A stretch of 64,000 bases of DNA from Nigrospora sphaerica (lineage: Eukaryota; Ascomycota; Sordariomycetes; Amphisphaeriales; Apiosporaceae), in NCBI GenBank assembly GCA_018287875.1, contig JAGVVL010000013.1, positions 806,001 to 870,000 of the forward strand, written 5' to 3'. Position 1 is the first letter of the stretch. The number at the start of each line of letters is the position of its first letter. The notes beneath the pieces are model-generated. The model worked only from the letters and a program-made list of their open reading frames with translations, was not told the DNA's origin and did not search any database. Below, in pieces: positions 10,095-21,600 of the stretch. Both the position numbers and the translations under genes were made by a program.

Positions 10095-11069
10095 ATGCGT
10101 CTCTCCATCCTCCCCCTCCTCTTGTCCGTCCAGGCCGTCCTGGGTCAGGATGACACCAACTCGGCCGGGGACAGCCGGCGGGTGATCGACAAGAACCCGG
10201 CGCCAGTCACGGCCGAGGGCAAGGTGATGCGCGTCGGCAACAAGGACATCGACTTTGGTAAGTGGAAAAAGGCCGGGCCGAACGACATGCGCTGCGGCTG
10301 CCCGGCCATGAACAGCATCGCCAACCACGGCTTCATCAACCACGACGGGCGCAACCTGACGGTGGCGGCCGTGGTGCCCGTCATGAAGGATGTGTTCCAC
10401 CTCAGCGAGGAGCTCGCCACCATCGTGACCAACCTGGCGATGCTGACGGCCGACGACCCGGCGTCGGGCCAGTTCAGCCTCGGCATGCTCAACAAGCACA
10501 ACATCTTCGAGCACGACGCCTCCATGTCGCGCAAGGACTTTTACGCCGGCGGCGACGGCTTCACCTTCGACCGCAAGACCTTCGACCGCTTCATGTCGTA
10601 CTACGGCAAGGACGAGTTCATCGACCTCAAGAAGGCCGCCGCCGCCCGCTACGACCGCGTCCAGCAGTCGCGCCGCGACAACCCGACCTTCACCTACACG
10701 TCGCAGCAGCGCATCACCAGCTACGGCGAGGTCATTAAGTTCTTCCGCACCATGGTCGACAACAAGGTCGGCAAGACCCCCGTCAAGTTTGTCAAGATCC
10801 TCTTCGGTAAGTAGATTCGGTCCCTGGGTGCCTAGCCCCTGCATATCTTGGATTGTCCCCCCGGCTGACGTGGAAATACAGAGGAGGAGCGCATCCCCTT
10901 CAACGAGGGCTGGAGGCGCCCGAACACGGAGATTAGCGGCTTCTCGCTCGCCAGCGACGTTCTGGAGTTGGCCCTCAAGACCAACGAGAAGTCGGATGGA
11001 AAGGACGGCACCCAGACCATCAACCGGCGTCAACTGCCCAAGGAGTGCCCCTTCAGCACGAAGGAGTAA
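10095..11069 (+). CDS. Heme-thiolate peroxidase (chloroperoxidase family), StcC-like
   Basis: Two exons, 10095-10806 and 10882-11069, with a GTAAGT...CAG intron of 75 nt, give 299 aa. Residues 1-17 form a secretion signal (hydrophobic core, predicted cleavage before QDD). The proximal heme motif is [12 protein letters not shown], with Cys69 as expected thiolate ligand and Cys67 two residues before it. The EHDASMSR segment at residues 139-146 supplies the Glu-His-Asp acid-base group of fungal heme-thiolate peroxidases (chloroperoxidase / peroxygenase, family 2). The A. nidulans sterigmatocystin cluster contains a homologous gene, stcC, so membership of this cluster is plausible; the function of StcC is not settled. 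No AflR-type site was found upstream. An unspecific peroxygenase unrelated to the pathway is the alternative. Confidence 0.85.
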
Positions 11070-11186
11070 TGGCCGGGAGGCGTTGGCCCGTCATGCAAAC
11101 CCGCGGCAGCTTTTCTTTTTCCGCTATCGTCTGGTACTACTATACCTTGGTTTCCAGATGGGTAGATTGTGATGTCTGTCAGAGTA

Positions 11187-13119
11187 AGGTAGTGTACCCA
11201 TCAAGGAACCGACCCATCAAACCGCCACCAGTTTTGAGACGGTTTGAGGCTGTTCTCGGCGTTTCAACAGCAAATATTTTAACAGCCACTGGTCTTATCG
11301 CAAGGAAACCAGATTTAATCAAATCATTGTGCTTTTATCTTTCTTTCGATAATAAAAAATATAGATAAAGTGCAGCTGGCTGCCGCTCTCCACCGTATCT
11401 GCCACAGTGAATTAATTCGGTCGGTCGCTAAGCGATATCGAGTCTCTAGACACTATTTAACGTGTCGTTTCGAGAGCAAACCTATTAAAAGAAGCACTTA
11501 AAAGCACTGTTAAGCCCTTAATGATGAGCAGGAGTTCTAGCTAGTCTAGTGGGTGTTGCTCTAGGCCAGACTTGGCTAGGCTCCTCAGTATAACCACTTT
11601 CGTTTATACGCTTAATCAATTATTAGCTAGTCTAGTAACAGCCACTTTATTAGAAAGTGCTAGTATATACGTTTCTTTAAACGCTGGCCGTAGCTGAAGA
11701 CTACGATGTCCACTGGGATCGATTTTTATCGCATTAACGGAGCCTCTCGTGATAAAATTAAGGAGTTCTTCTTAAGGTTAACCAAGGACCGCCTCGCTAG
11801 TATACCACCAGAGCACACCTAGAACTTCGATAAGATTGGGGCTCGGATTGGCTTTAGAGACTGTCTCTTCGTTATTAAGCCGGCTTCTCTTAACAAGGTC
11901 TTTACTATGGATGTAGCTAGAGGCAAGTAGTCGACCTCTTTAGAGGCTATCTTTGCTAATAGCAAAACGCTGCTGCTGCTGGTGATCTTTAAGGGCAAGG
12001 CAGTCTAACAGCAGTGGTTTTCAACATAGTCAGACGAAGAGGACTTCGTAGACTAGCGTTTCGAAGCCTTGAAGGCTGGCTAGACCAGCAAATCAATAAG
12101 ACTACGCTGGCTACAGTAGTTATTCCTACCTTAGACTGCTTTAGAAGACTCTAAATAGTGGCAACACCTTATCCTCGATAGCCATATAAGCCACTGCAGC
12201 GAAGAGTTTATATTAACCTGCTTCAAATCGAAAGTTTAATTAAACTTCCTTTTAGCGTACACTTTACAGGTTCTCTAGCCTTTAAACCTTGGTCCCTTCA
12301 GTGTATTGAAGCGCGTGTACTGGAAGTTCCTTTATTAAGCCTGTGTATTTAGCTTAACAATGACTCCGAAGAAGCTAGAGTTCCTAGAGGCCTAGAATAA
12401 GGCTCGGAAGGTTGCTATAACTCCAGTCTATATAGTCACAGGCTGGAAAGCAACCGGAATCTATTTAAGGGACGCTTTTAAGCCTCTTAACAGCCGACTA
12501 GCGAGATAGAGAGAGTAAGACAGGCTAGAGGGGGCAACTTGGAGCATTCCATAGCTAACAGAGGACCCTCTGCTGTCTTAGATATCTACTCTAAATGTCA
12601 GAACACTAAGGTCTTCAAAGCAGGTCCAGGATATCTATCGAGAACTGTGTAGCGTCGATATAGTTTATAATAACGCCACACTACGTTAAGTATTCTGGAA
12701 GACTGGCAAGGCCTTAAACTAAGCAGCCGCTTAGATCTCCAGTCTCAAATATAAACAAGACCAATTTGCAGCAGCGCTGGAGCACCAGAAGCCTTAGAAG
12801 CGCTGTAAAGTCAATTAAACTACCTAGGAGAGGTTCGTGAGTATATTAGACGTCCGTAATACGAAAGCAGAGATAGCGACCTCTAGTTGTAAAGGGGCAA
12901 CAGTCACTGCGCGTTCTCTATCGATTATAATAGACAGTTCTATAAAAGAAAGCGAGTCAGAAGTAGAGGAGGTAATCATCATTTCTTGAAACTAATCGGT
13001 TTGTCTGTACCTACTCTGGTTGTTAAGATAATTGATTTGTTTTGTTTTTTTCTTACATCATGAGGTCTCTGAAACTGGTGGCGGTTTGATAGGTCGGTCC
13101 CGTGGTGGGTACACTACCT
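11187..13119 (+). mobile_element. RIP-degraded pogo/Fot1-type DNA transposon with TIRs
   Basis: Terminal inverted repeats of about 50 bp (starting aggtagtgtaccca on the left; right end reads as its inverse to 13119) are flanked by TA on both sides, the target duplication of Tc1/mariner-pogo elements. Inside, the plus strand in pieces encodes fragments typical of the end of a Fot1-like DDE transposase: a PLNLGPFSVLKRVY block near 12270-12330, then KKLEFLEA and ARKVA..., and GWKATG. All frames are broken by many TAG/TAA codons, consistent with RIP. Nothing functional remains. Confidence 0.8.
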
Positions 13120-13159
13120 TATAGTTTCTCTATCGAAACCTAATTTTTTATTTCTACTA

Positions 13160-15018
13160 ACGTACATGTCAGGTCAGCGGAACATGTGGGTCAACGGAAC
13201 ACTTCCTGCAAATTCCCACCTCCCCAACTTTAACCGCGCTCTACTTTATAACAAATCATGAGAAACACTTCGAGCGAGTCGCAGATTATTCTAGCGGTTC
13301 AAGCGATTCAGAAGACTCCTAGTTTAAGTCTTCGTAAAGCCGCTAAGATCTTCCAGGTTTCTCTAACCACTCTCCATAGCCGGATGAACGGCAGACGCGC
13401 CCGACAGGATACCCGCCCAGGCAGTTGTCGACTGTCCGAACTAGAAGAGAAAGCTATTGTTCAATACATTCTCGACCTAGATGCGCGAGGTTTCCCCCCC
13501 GAATCTCTGACGTGGAAGATATAGCGAATGTTATCGCCGAGGCGCGTAACGCGTCACGCGTCGGGACGCGTTGGGCCTCGACCTTCGTGAAGCGCCAACC
13601 AGACCTTCGGACGCGTCTTTCGCGTGTATACGACTACTAGAGGGCCCTTTGCGAAGACCCTAAGAAGATCGCCGGCTGGTTCGGTCTTTTGCAGAATATT
13701 AAGGCTAAGTACGGCATCCAGGACGAGGATATCTACAACTTCGACAAGACCGGCTTTATGATGGGCCAGATCGCGTCCACTATAGTCGTCACGGGCGCCG
13801 ACCGTAACGGCAAACGAAAGAAGGTCCAGCCTGGCAATCGCGAATGGGTTACCGTAATCCAAGGCGTCTGTTCCGACGGCTGGTGTGTCCCGCCGTTCAT
13901 CGTCGTGAAGGGTGCCTACCACCTCGCCAATTGGTACTCCGATAGCACCCTCCCACGCGATTGGGTAATTAAACCAACCGAGAATGGATGGACCGATAAT
14001 GAGACAGGCCTGGACTGGATTCGGCATTTCGATAAACATACCTCGTCGCGCGCGAAAGGCCGATATCGTCTGTTAGTGATCGACGGGCACGAGAGCCACG
14101 TTTCGGCCGAATTCCAGGCTTTCTATAAAGAGAAGAACATTATCACGGTCTCTATGCCTCCGCACTCGTCGTATCTACTCCAGCTACTTGACGTGGGGTG
14201 TTTTGGGCCACTGAAGCGGGCGTACAGTCGCGAAATCGAAACCTTTATGAAGTCATTCGTTAACTATATCACCAAGGCCGAGTTCCTTATCGCTTTCCAG
14301 GCCGCGTTTTTGAAGGTTTTTATACCCGAAAACGTCAAGGCTGGGTTCCGCGGAGCTGGTTTAGTCCCTCATAACCCGGAAAAGGTTATCTCGAAGCTCG
14401 ACGTGAAGTTATCGACGCCTTCGCCGTCTAGCAGCCTCCTAATAGCAAGCATCCCATGGGCCTCTCAAACGCCGCACAACCCAACCGAGGCGACTTCGCA
14501 AACAGATTATATTACGAATCGAGTCAGCCGTCATTAAGGGAGCTCTCCGACACCAATTTTACTAGCAATTGACCAGCTTTCGAAGGGTGCGGTAGCAACA
14601 ATACATCGTGTTACCCTTTTAGAGGCTGAGGTCCGCAGCCTCCGAGAGGCGAATAGCAGCCTCGTAAAACGTCGCAAAATAAAGAAAAAGCGTATACGAA
14701 ATGGAGGAGCACTAGCTATTGGAGAGGCACAAGATATTTTAGATTAAAAGGACGCCGATACGCAGTTGAAGGAGGAAACACGTGCAAGTAGCAGTCGCGT
14801 AAGGAGGACTCAACCTCGCGGACAACGCTGCGGCACCTGCGGAGAGACCGGTCACAATGCTCGCACTTGTCAAATGGAAAAAGGTGTCTTTAAAGAGTCG
14901 GAAACGATTAGTTTGAATTGATTTAAGGTGTTGTGGCGATATAATTGTCTGATTCTAATGGGATTGTGCTAGAAAGTGTTCCGTTGACCCACATGTTCCG
15001 CTGACCTGACATGTACGT
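13160..15018 (+). mobile_element. Second pogo-type DNA transposon with near-perfect TIRs
   Basis: TIRs of about 44 bp (acgtacatgtcaggtcagcg...) match almost perfectly at both ends and are flanked by TA. The element is 1.86 kb and lies only 38 bp from the first transposon. It contains the nearly intact transposase at 13258-14537. After it the frame continues to a CCHC zinc knuckle (CGTCGETGHNARTC) near 14830-14870. Confidence 0.85.
13258..14537 (+). pseudogene. pogo-like DDE transposase, frameshifted
   Basis: The ORF begins at 13258 with a helix-turn-helix of psq/CENP-B type (SLRKAAKIFQVSLTTLHSRM), runs to a poly-C tract (C7 at 13494-13500), and there shifts frame. It then continues with one in-frame TAG (13638-13640) into a long block from 13689. 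That block has the DDE catalytic region: YNFDKTGFMMG (first Asp), VIDGHESH (second Asp), PPHSSYLLQLLDVGCFGPLK, and a following helical segment. Without the slip and the single stop this would be a full transposase, so decay is recent compared with its neighbour. Confidence 0.8.
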
Positions 15019-15134
15019 TAGTCTTAATTCTCATGAAAACTTATAGCGACGTTACACTATAGCTATAGTGATAGTGACTACTAAGGCTAATACTTTAAAA
15101 TAGAAAGGTATATATTTTATTACTTATCAATATA

Positions 15135-15241
15135 TTATTATTATTATTATTGTTGTTGTTCTTACACCTAGCGACCTATCTAGGCCATGAGGACCCCCTG
15201 TGCATCTTAGCCTAGGAAAACCGTTCCGGGCTGACGTCCGG
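15135..15241 (-). mobile_element. 5'-truncated LINE 3' end with 13-bp target duplication
   Basis: This 107-bp piece equals the 3' end of the Tad-like LINE family seen at 40266-45112 and 45670-50503, with the (AAT)n tail on the minus strand. It is flanked on both sides by acttatcaatata (15122-15134 and 15242-15254), the hallmark of target-primed reverse transcription. Confidence 0.85.
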
Positions 15242-15254
15242 ACTTATCAATATA

Positions 15255-16029
15255 ATATAAACGCTATACTTATGTCGCACTTCAGGGGACGTGAGGAACG
15301 AGGTTCTAGTTGTTCTATTAGGAAAAACAAAGGAAAACTATCTGAGGATCCAGACGTAGATATAGTAGTTCCGTAGCCTGCCTGACAGGCTAGGCTCTTG
15401 AGCTTACATAAAGTCACGTGACCTGGTAGGCTTGTTAGTGACAATAGGCTCGTCTCGCGACAACTTAAGTATTACGATATATAAGATTTATACTAATTCT
15501 TTTAATCATTTCTTTAAGTAAAAAACTATCTATGTAAGAAACCCTTCTAATTTATATTTTAAGTCATTCTTTTACTAATGTTTTAAATCTTATAAATCTC
15601 GTGAGATTTTTTCCAGCCCGACTCCCCAGCTCTCGCCGATATTCTTAGATCCCTTAAGTAACCTCGATGCCTTTGTAAAGGGGAAATGTGCCTTACTTGC
15701 TTTAGGGAATGGTTCCGGGGGGGTCCTTGGGTCGTAACACCGTGCCGTTCATACCTTTCCTCCAACGTGGAATGGTTTGTGTTATACTGATAATTTCCAA
15801 CCCAGATGTAGGTCATTTCAGCGATGTGGGGAAATATCCAGTTGATTTTTATGAGAAGAACTGAGTATACTTTTTCAATATCATTTATTTCATTCTGGGC
15901 TGCCCTATGCTCTTTCCTAATTTCCCCAATACTGATGATTTTACCAATTCATCAAGATCCAACATAATGTCAACAATCTCCCCTAATTCGTTTAGTGGCT
16001 GTTACAGCAGCTCGATGGTCCCCTTCGCA
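15255..16029. other. AT-rich intergenic sequence
   Basis: AT-rich, no supported gene. It separates transposon island 1 from the AvnA-like P450 gene. Confidence 0.5.
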
Positions 16030-17730
16030 CTAGGCACGGAGCGTGACCTCGCAGCGGCGCTCTCTCGGGACGCCGGCAATGAAGCTGTCCACCACCTCCA
16101 TGCTCCGCGGCGTCGCCCGGGGGCCCAGCCTGGCGCCCCGGCACTCGCGGAAAAACAGGGCCGTGGCAAGCCGGAGCTGAATGCGGCCCAGGTGGATGCC
16201 GAGACACTGGCGGGCGCCCTGTCCGAAAGGGTTGAAGGACAGTTTCATCGGCTCCGACAAGGCGTTGGCGCCCGACAGCCACCTGGTGTGGTCGAACCTG
16301 ATTCCGATGCACGTCAGTCACCATTCACGTCAGCCGCGAGGCTGGGCAAGGCTCCTTGTTTAATTCCTTTTCTTTCCCGGACAAAAAGTCTCGACGATTG
16401 AACAGGGTGGAAGAGAGAGGAGACGACAAACCTGTCGGGGTCGGCCCAGGTGTTAGGATCACGATGCAGGCTCCAGTTTTGGGTGTTGACGACGGTGCCC
16501 TCGGGGATGAACCACGATCCCAGCGTAGCGCCTCCGGGGGGCGCGCTCCGCGGCATGCAACCTGGCGCCGCGCCGTACAGCCGTAGACTTTCGTTGATGA
16601 CCGAGTTCAGAACCGGCATGCGCTCGCACACCTCGTCGGTGAAGTCGCCCTCCGCCACGGCAACCTCCTCCTCCAGCTCCCGCTGCAGCGCAGGCCGGCA
16701 CAAAACACACCAGACCAGGAAGGTCAGGGAGATGGCCGTCGGGTCGGAGCCCGCCAGCAACAGGGCCCCCGCGTCGGTGATGATGTCCACATCGGTCATG
16801 CGGCTCGAGGATGGTGATTCCTTGCCGTCTTCGCCCTCGTCATACTCCGACAGCGCTTTGGCAAAGAGGTTCTTCGTGCTGCTGCCCAGTCCCCTGGCCT
16901 CCTTCACCACTTGCGCCCCGGCGGCGAACATGGTCTCCTGCGAGTAAAAGACCTGGTGCAGGCGGTGATTGAAACGAGCGAGGACTCTTCCGACATAGTA
17001 GAGAGGGTGGAGGAAGTGTTGGAGCAGATGGGCGAGATCGCCCATTCTTTGCTCAAGCATTAGCACGAAGTGGTGCTTGATGCCATGTTCCACGGTTCCG
17101 GCCCCGCCACCAAATGTGAGCCGGCACACCGTCTCGTTGGCCATGAGGGTAAACCAGCCCATGATTTCGGCGTCGCCCGTCGTCGCCTCTTCCTTAATCT
17201 TGCGCACGGCGCTTTGGGCGATCTCGTACACCATCGGTTCCCACTCCTTTCGCAAACTCTCCAGGGTGAAACCCCTGGCGTAGAGACGGCGTCGTGCGCT
17301 GTGCAGCTTGGGATCTCGGAAGTTGAAAATATTATCCACCGGCCCCGGAGACAGCAAGGCGTAAAACGGGGCCTTTGTGAACTTGGAGCCCATCCGGTGG
17401 ATCTCGCGCGCCGCGTAGGGGTCTGCCACATCGACTTCGCTGGGGCCGATGCGCACGACGGGTCCGTAACGACGATGGAGGTTGTGGACGTAGTGTATGC
17501 GGTTCTTTGCAAACACGGACCACGACAGCCTCACGCCGCTGAGTCCGGCGTACCAGGGCCCAGGCACCTTGCGAAGAGGAGTCCAGTACGCCGTATACAG
17601 CACCTCGCATGAACTGTCAGCTGCAAGAAAGGCGACCGATGGTTTCACGTACCATCGACATCTTGATCACGACTAAGACGAAAGCGAGTCCCGCCGCGAA
17701 CTCAAAGGGCGAGTCGGCAAAGACTTGCAT
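16030..17730 (-). CDS. aflG: Cytochrome P450, AvnA/StcF-like (averantin hydroxylase type)
   Basis: Minus-strand exons 17730-17653, 17603-16432 and 16297-16030 give 505 aa. Introns: 49 nt (GTACGT...GAG, GCTGAC branch) and 134 nt (GTTTGT...CAG). An in-frame ATG at 17766 would add 12 residues; the start at 17730 was chosen because the membrane anchor begins soon after it. Landmarks: KVPGPW hinge, I-helix LLAGSDPTAIS, NESLRLYGAAPG (ExxR), and heme loop FGQGARQCLG with Cys448. The block with FTKAPFYALLSPG and HSARRRLYARGFTLESLRKEW resembles AvnA/StcF, which hydroxylates averantin at C5'. The gene is divergent from the PKS and shares a 0.9-kb promoter with several AflR-type sites. P450 identity is certain; the averantin assignment is by resemblance only. 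Confidence 0.8.
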
Positions 17731-17971
17731 CTTCCCAAGACGGGAGCGTCCATCAATGGCAGCCATATTCTGCGTGTGTGTTTGATGGTAGCCGTGCATC
17801 TCGCAATCAGACGACCTTCTTACTGCTGGTGTGCCGGTACTTCGTGCTAAAGAGCTAAAGTCGGGTTAACATAGCAAAACACAAAGATCCACCCGATTGA
17901 TGGAGGAGGCGGATGGTACTCGCCCAACTCTCCGTCATATTCTAAAAGAGATGTGTCTGGGTGGTTCTTTC

Positions 17972-17982
17972 TCGCTTTCCGG
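17972..17982 (+). promoter_or_regulatory. AflR-type site 1, PKS/P450 promoter
   Basis: tcgctttccgg fits TCGN5CGG. It is about 240 bp upstream of the P450 start and 715 bp upstream of the PKS start. Confidence 0.5.
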
Positions 17983-17995
17983 CTGGGTCCCGAGA

Positions 17996-18006
17996 CCGGA
18001 ATGCGA
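17996..18006 (-). promoter_or_regulatory. AflR-type site 2, PKS/P450 promoter
   Basis: Reads tcgcattccgg on the minus strand, matching TCGN5CGG, only 13 bp after site 1. Confidence 0.5.
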
Positions 18007-18060
18007 TGAAAATGAGCTGAGAAATCCCACTAGGTGGAAAGGAACGGTAGGAAGCTCGTA

Positions 18061-18071
18061 TCGGAGTCCGA
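18061..18071. promoter_or_regulatory. AflR-type site 3 (palindromic), PKS/P450 promoter
   Basis: tcggagtccga is a perfect TCGN5CGA match reading as a site on both strands, the strongest of the group. Confidence 0.6.
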
Positions 18072-18506
18072 TGCGTGTCCATCCGTGGGGGGCCCTTTGT
18101 GCTACGCTTTCCCATTGGTCACCGATCAAGCACCAGGGCAAATGCAATTGGTTCCTTACTATGGAAGTCGAGAGGCCGGTGTGGATCGCTTTTGGTAGCC
18201 TTCATTCGTCTTTGGACATTCCACAAGCCTGTCAAGGCGAAGTGCCAGGCATTAGTATTGCAAACGGGTTTTCATATCCATATCGACAGAGATGTCCCAG
18301 AACAGGACGAATTTCGACGGCGCTGCCAGTATTCTAATTCGCGTTGATGGAATCGTAGAGCCTCATCCTCTCGGATACTAGTGGTTGGTGTTACTGATAT
18401 CCGTTACCTCATAGCCTTTGTACTCTTCGACGTAGTGAACCGACACCACTGGGATCGGACTCACCCCGCGTGGCGAATCATGGCAAGGCTGCCATGGTCG
18501 CGTATT

Positions 18507-18517
18507 CCGGAAAGCGA
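18507..18517 (-). promoter_or_regulatory. AflR-type site 4, proximal to the PKS
   Basis: Reads tcgctttccgg on the minus strand, identical to site 1, 180 bp upstream of the PKS start codon. Confidence 0.5.
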
Positions 18518-18696
18518 GCGAGGATGACTTCTGCCCTCCGTAGGTCTACCGTATATATTGACGTAGACTAGCGGCCGTAGGCTCGCAATTACTAGGTCAG
18601 TTTCAGCATTGATTGGCGCCTTACTGCCGCTGTGAAGCTCCTCATTTCTTCAATTACGGGTCGGTCTTTTGCCTGTAACTCAATTCACGAGTCATC

Positions 18697-21600
18697 ATGG
18701 TACAGAACACCAATCTCTTCCTCTTTGGGGACCTAACGTTCGACTTTGTGCCTGTTTTGCGTCGGCTTCTATCTGTTCAGGACCATGTTATCCTCGGCGC
18801 ATTCTTAGACCAAAGCCATCATGTCATCAGGTCAGAGGGGTTCAAGCACCTCACTCCGGCCGAGTACAAGCTGGCCAGGTCATCTTCCCTCGCTCAACTG
18901 CTTCAGAAATACGCCGCGGGTGGCCTAAACCCGGCATTCCAGACGGCACTTTCCTGCATTAGCCAAATCGCGTGCTTCATCAGGCAAGTTACAGCACATT
19001 GGAGGGGCTGCATTACCAACATTCAACTGACATAATACATTCCAGGAGCTTCGAAGACCCAGCCAAGACATACCCAGGCCCTACGGACACATATGTCTTG
19101 GGCGTATGCACAGGGTCGCTGGCAGCTGCTGCCATAAGCTGCGCCAGGTCTTTATCCGAACTGCTTCCTCTCGCAGTCCAGACCGTCACCGTGGCATTTC
19201 GGCTTGGCTTTCTGGCCTACACCACGCGGCGTAATCTGGACGGCGAGGAGGTTCGTGAGCTGCAGCCTTGGTCAATGGTCGTGAACGGCATGGACTTCAA
19301 CGCAGCCAGCAGCTTCCTCCAAACCTCGGCCAAGCTCAAGGTATGGACCTGCCCGTTCGCATTCGGTTCAATGTATTTGCGTGCCTAATCAAGTGTCCTT
19401 CAAAATAGGCTCTGCCCCAGTCCAGACGGCCTTGGATCTCGGCAGCTTCGGCCAGAACAACCACCATAAGCGGCACCCCAACAGCCCTAAAGGCGGTTCG
19501 TGACGATGTCGAACTTGCCAAGCTGAAAATCAAGGATATCCCCATTTATGCTCCCTCTCACAACCCCGAACTGTTCTCGCAAGAAAACATCGACTTCATA
19601 CTGGAGGAAACAAAGGCTATCCCGTGGTCTCATTATGCTTCCTGGGTCCCATTCCTCTCCAGTGTTACGGGGAAGCTTGTGTGGACTTCCGACTTCCGCG
19701 GAACGCTCCAGGTGGCGCTGCAAAACTGCCTCCGGCACCCGATTCGATGGGACCTGGTCGAGTCGGAGCTCCCGCCCCTGCTGAAGTCGCGCAGCGCCGC
19801 CCCTCTCCATATCGTCACTGTTCTTTCCCTCCTGCACCGAAGTTTGGCGGCAGCTTCGAAAGCCGTCGGTATTGATTGCTCGACGGCCGAGCTCCACGAC
19901 GAAGAGAAGGACAACGTTTCGCACCGGCCCGGCGCCGCCAGAGGCAAGCTCGCCATTGTCGGCATGTCCGGCCGCTTCCCCGAGTCCGAAACCCTCGACG
20001 ACTTCTGGCAAGTTCTGTACAAGGGCGTGGATACCTGCAAGGAAGTGCCTCGCAAGCGGTGGGACGTCGCCACGCACGTGGATCCGAGCGGCAAGGCGCG
20101 GAACAAAGGCGCGACCCCCTGGGGGTGCTGGCTCGACTTCTCCGGCAAGTTCGACCCGCGCTTCTTCAGCATCTCGCCCAAAGAAGCCCCCCAAATGGAT
20201 CCGGCCCAGCGCATGGCGCTTATGTCCACCTGGGAAGCAATGGAACGCGCCGGCCTGGTAGCCGACACGACGCCGTCGACCCAACGGAACCGGATCGGTG
20301 TCTTCCATGGCGTTACGAGCAACGACTGGATGGAGACCAACACGGCCCAGAACATCGACACGTACTTCATCACGGGCGGAAACCGCGGCTTCATCCCGGG
20401 GCGAATCAACTTCTGCTTCGAGTTCTCGGGGCCGAGCTACAGCAACGACACCGCTTGCTCGTCCAGCCTCGCGGCGATCCACCTTGCGTGCAACTCGCTG
20501 TGGCGGGGAGACGTCGACACTGCCGTCGCTGGCGGTACCAACATGATATACACCCCCGACGGCCACACCGGTCTTGACAAGGGATTCTTCCTGTCTCGGA
20601 CCGGCAACTGCAAGCCCTTTGACGACAACGCAGACGGGTACTGCCGTGCCGAGGGAGTTGGCACGGTGTTGATCAAGCGCTTGGAGGACGCCCTAGCTGA
20701 CCACGATCCCATCATCGGCGTCATTCTCGAGTGGGTGATGGTTTCTTATGTTCTTTCTACCCCGAGAGCTGCTCGTACATGCTAATCGCTGCGTTTGAAG
20801 TGCCAAAACGAACCACTCGGCCATGTCTGAGTCAATGACACGACCGCACGTGGGCGCGCAGGTGGAGAACATGACTGCCGTCCTCGACACGTCGGGCGTG
20901 AAGCCCAGCGAGCTGAGCTACATCGAAATGCACGGTACCGGGACGCAGGTGGGAGACGCCGTCGAGATGGAATCTGTTCTCGACATCTTTGCCCCGAACG
21001 AGACGGCAAGGCCGGCCGACAAGCCCTTATACGTGGGTTCGGCCAAAGCCAACATCGGGCACGGAGAGGGCGTGTCGGGCGTCAGCAGCCTCGTCAAGGT
21101 GCTCCTCATGATGCAGAAGGACACCATCGTGCCTCACTGCGGGATCAAGCCGGGGAGCCGGATCAACCGGCACTACCCCGACCTCGGGGCGCGAAACGTC
21201 CACATTGCGCTGGAGCCCAAGGCCTGGCCTCGTCCCTCGGGCGGGCCGCGGCGTGTGCTCATCAACAATTTCAGCGCCGCGGGGGGGAACACGGCCCTGC
21301 TGATCGAGGACGCCCCTGTCCCCGAGGCCCCGTCGTCCGAGGATCCGCGCGACAGCTACATCGTCGCTTTGTCCGGACACGTCGGCAAGTCGCTGCAAGC
21401 AAACCTGCAGTCGTTGCTTGGCTATCTGGAATCCGAGCGACGCGTGCCTCCTATAAACCAGCTGTCGTATACCACGACGGCACGACGCTGGCATTTCCCC
21501 CACCGAGTGAGTGTCGTCGGCAGCACCATCGACGAGGTCAAAGAACAGCTGCGGCAAGCCATCAAGAACGGAGACGGCGTGCACCGGCCACGGTCCAAGC

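Noticed and set aside
10029..11033. 334-codon minus-strand frame opposite the peroxidase
   Set aside because: Low-complexity Val/Gly/His-rich product typical of an antisense shadow; the plus strand encodes a recognisable heme peroxidase with a signal peptide.
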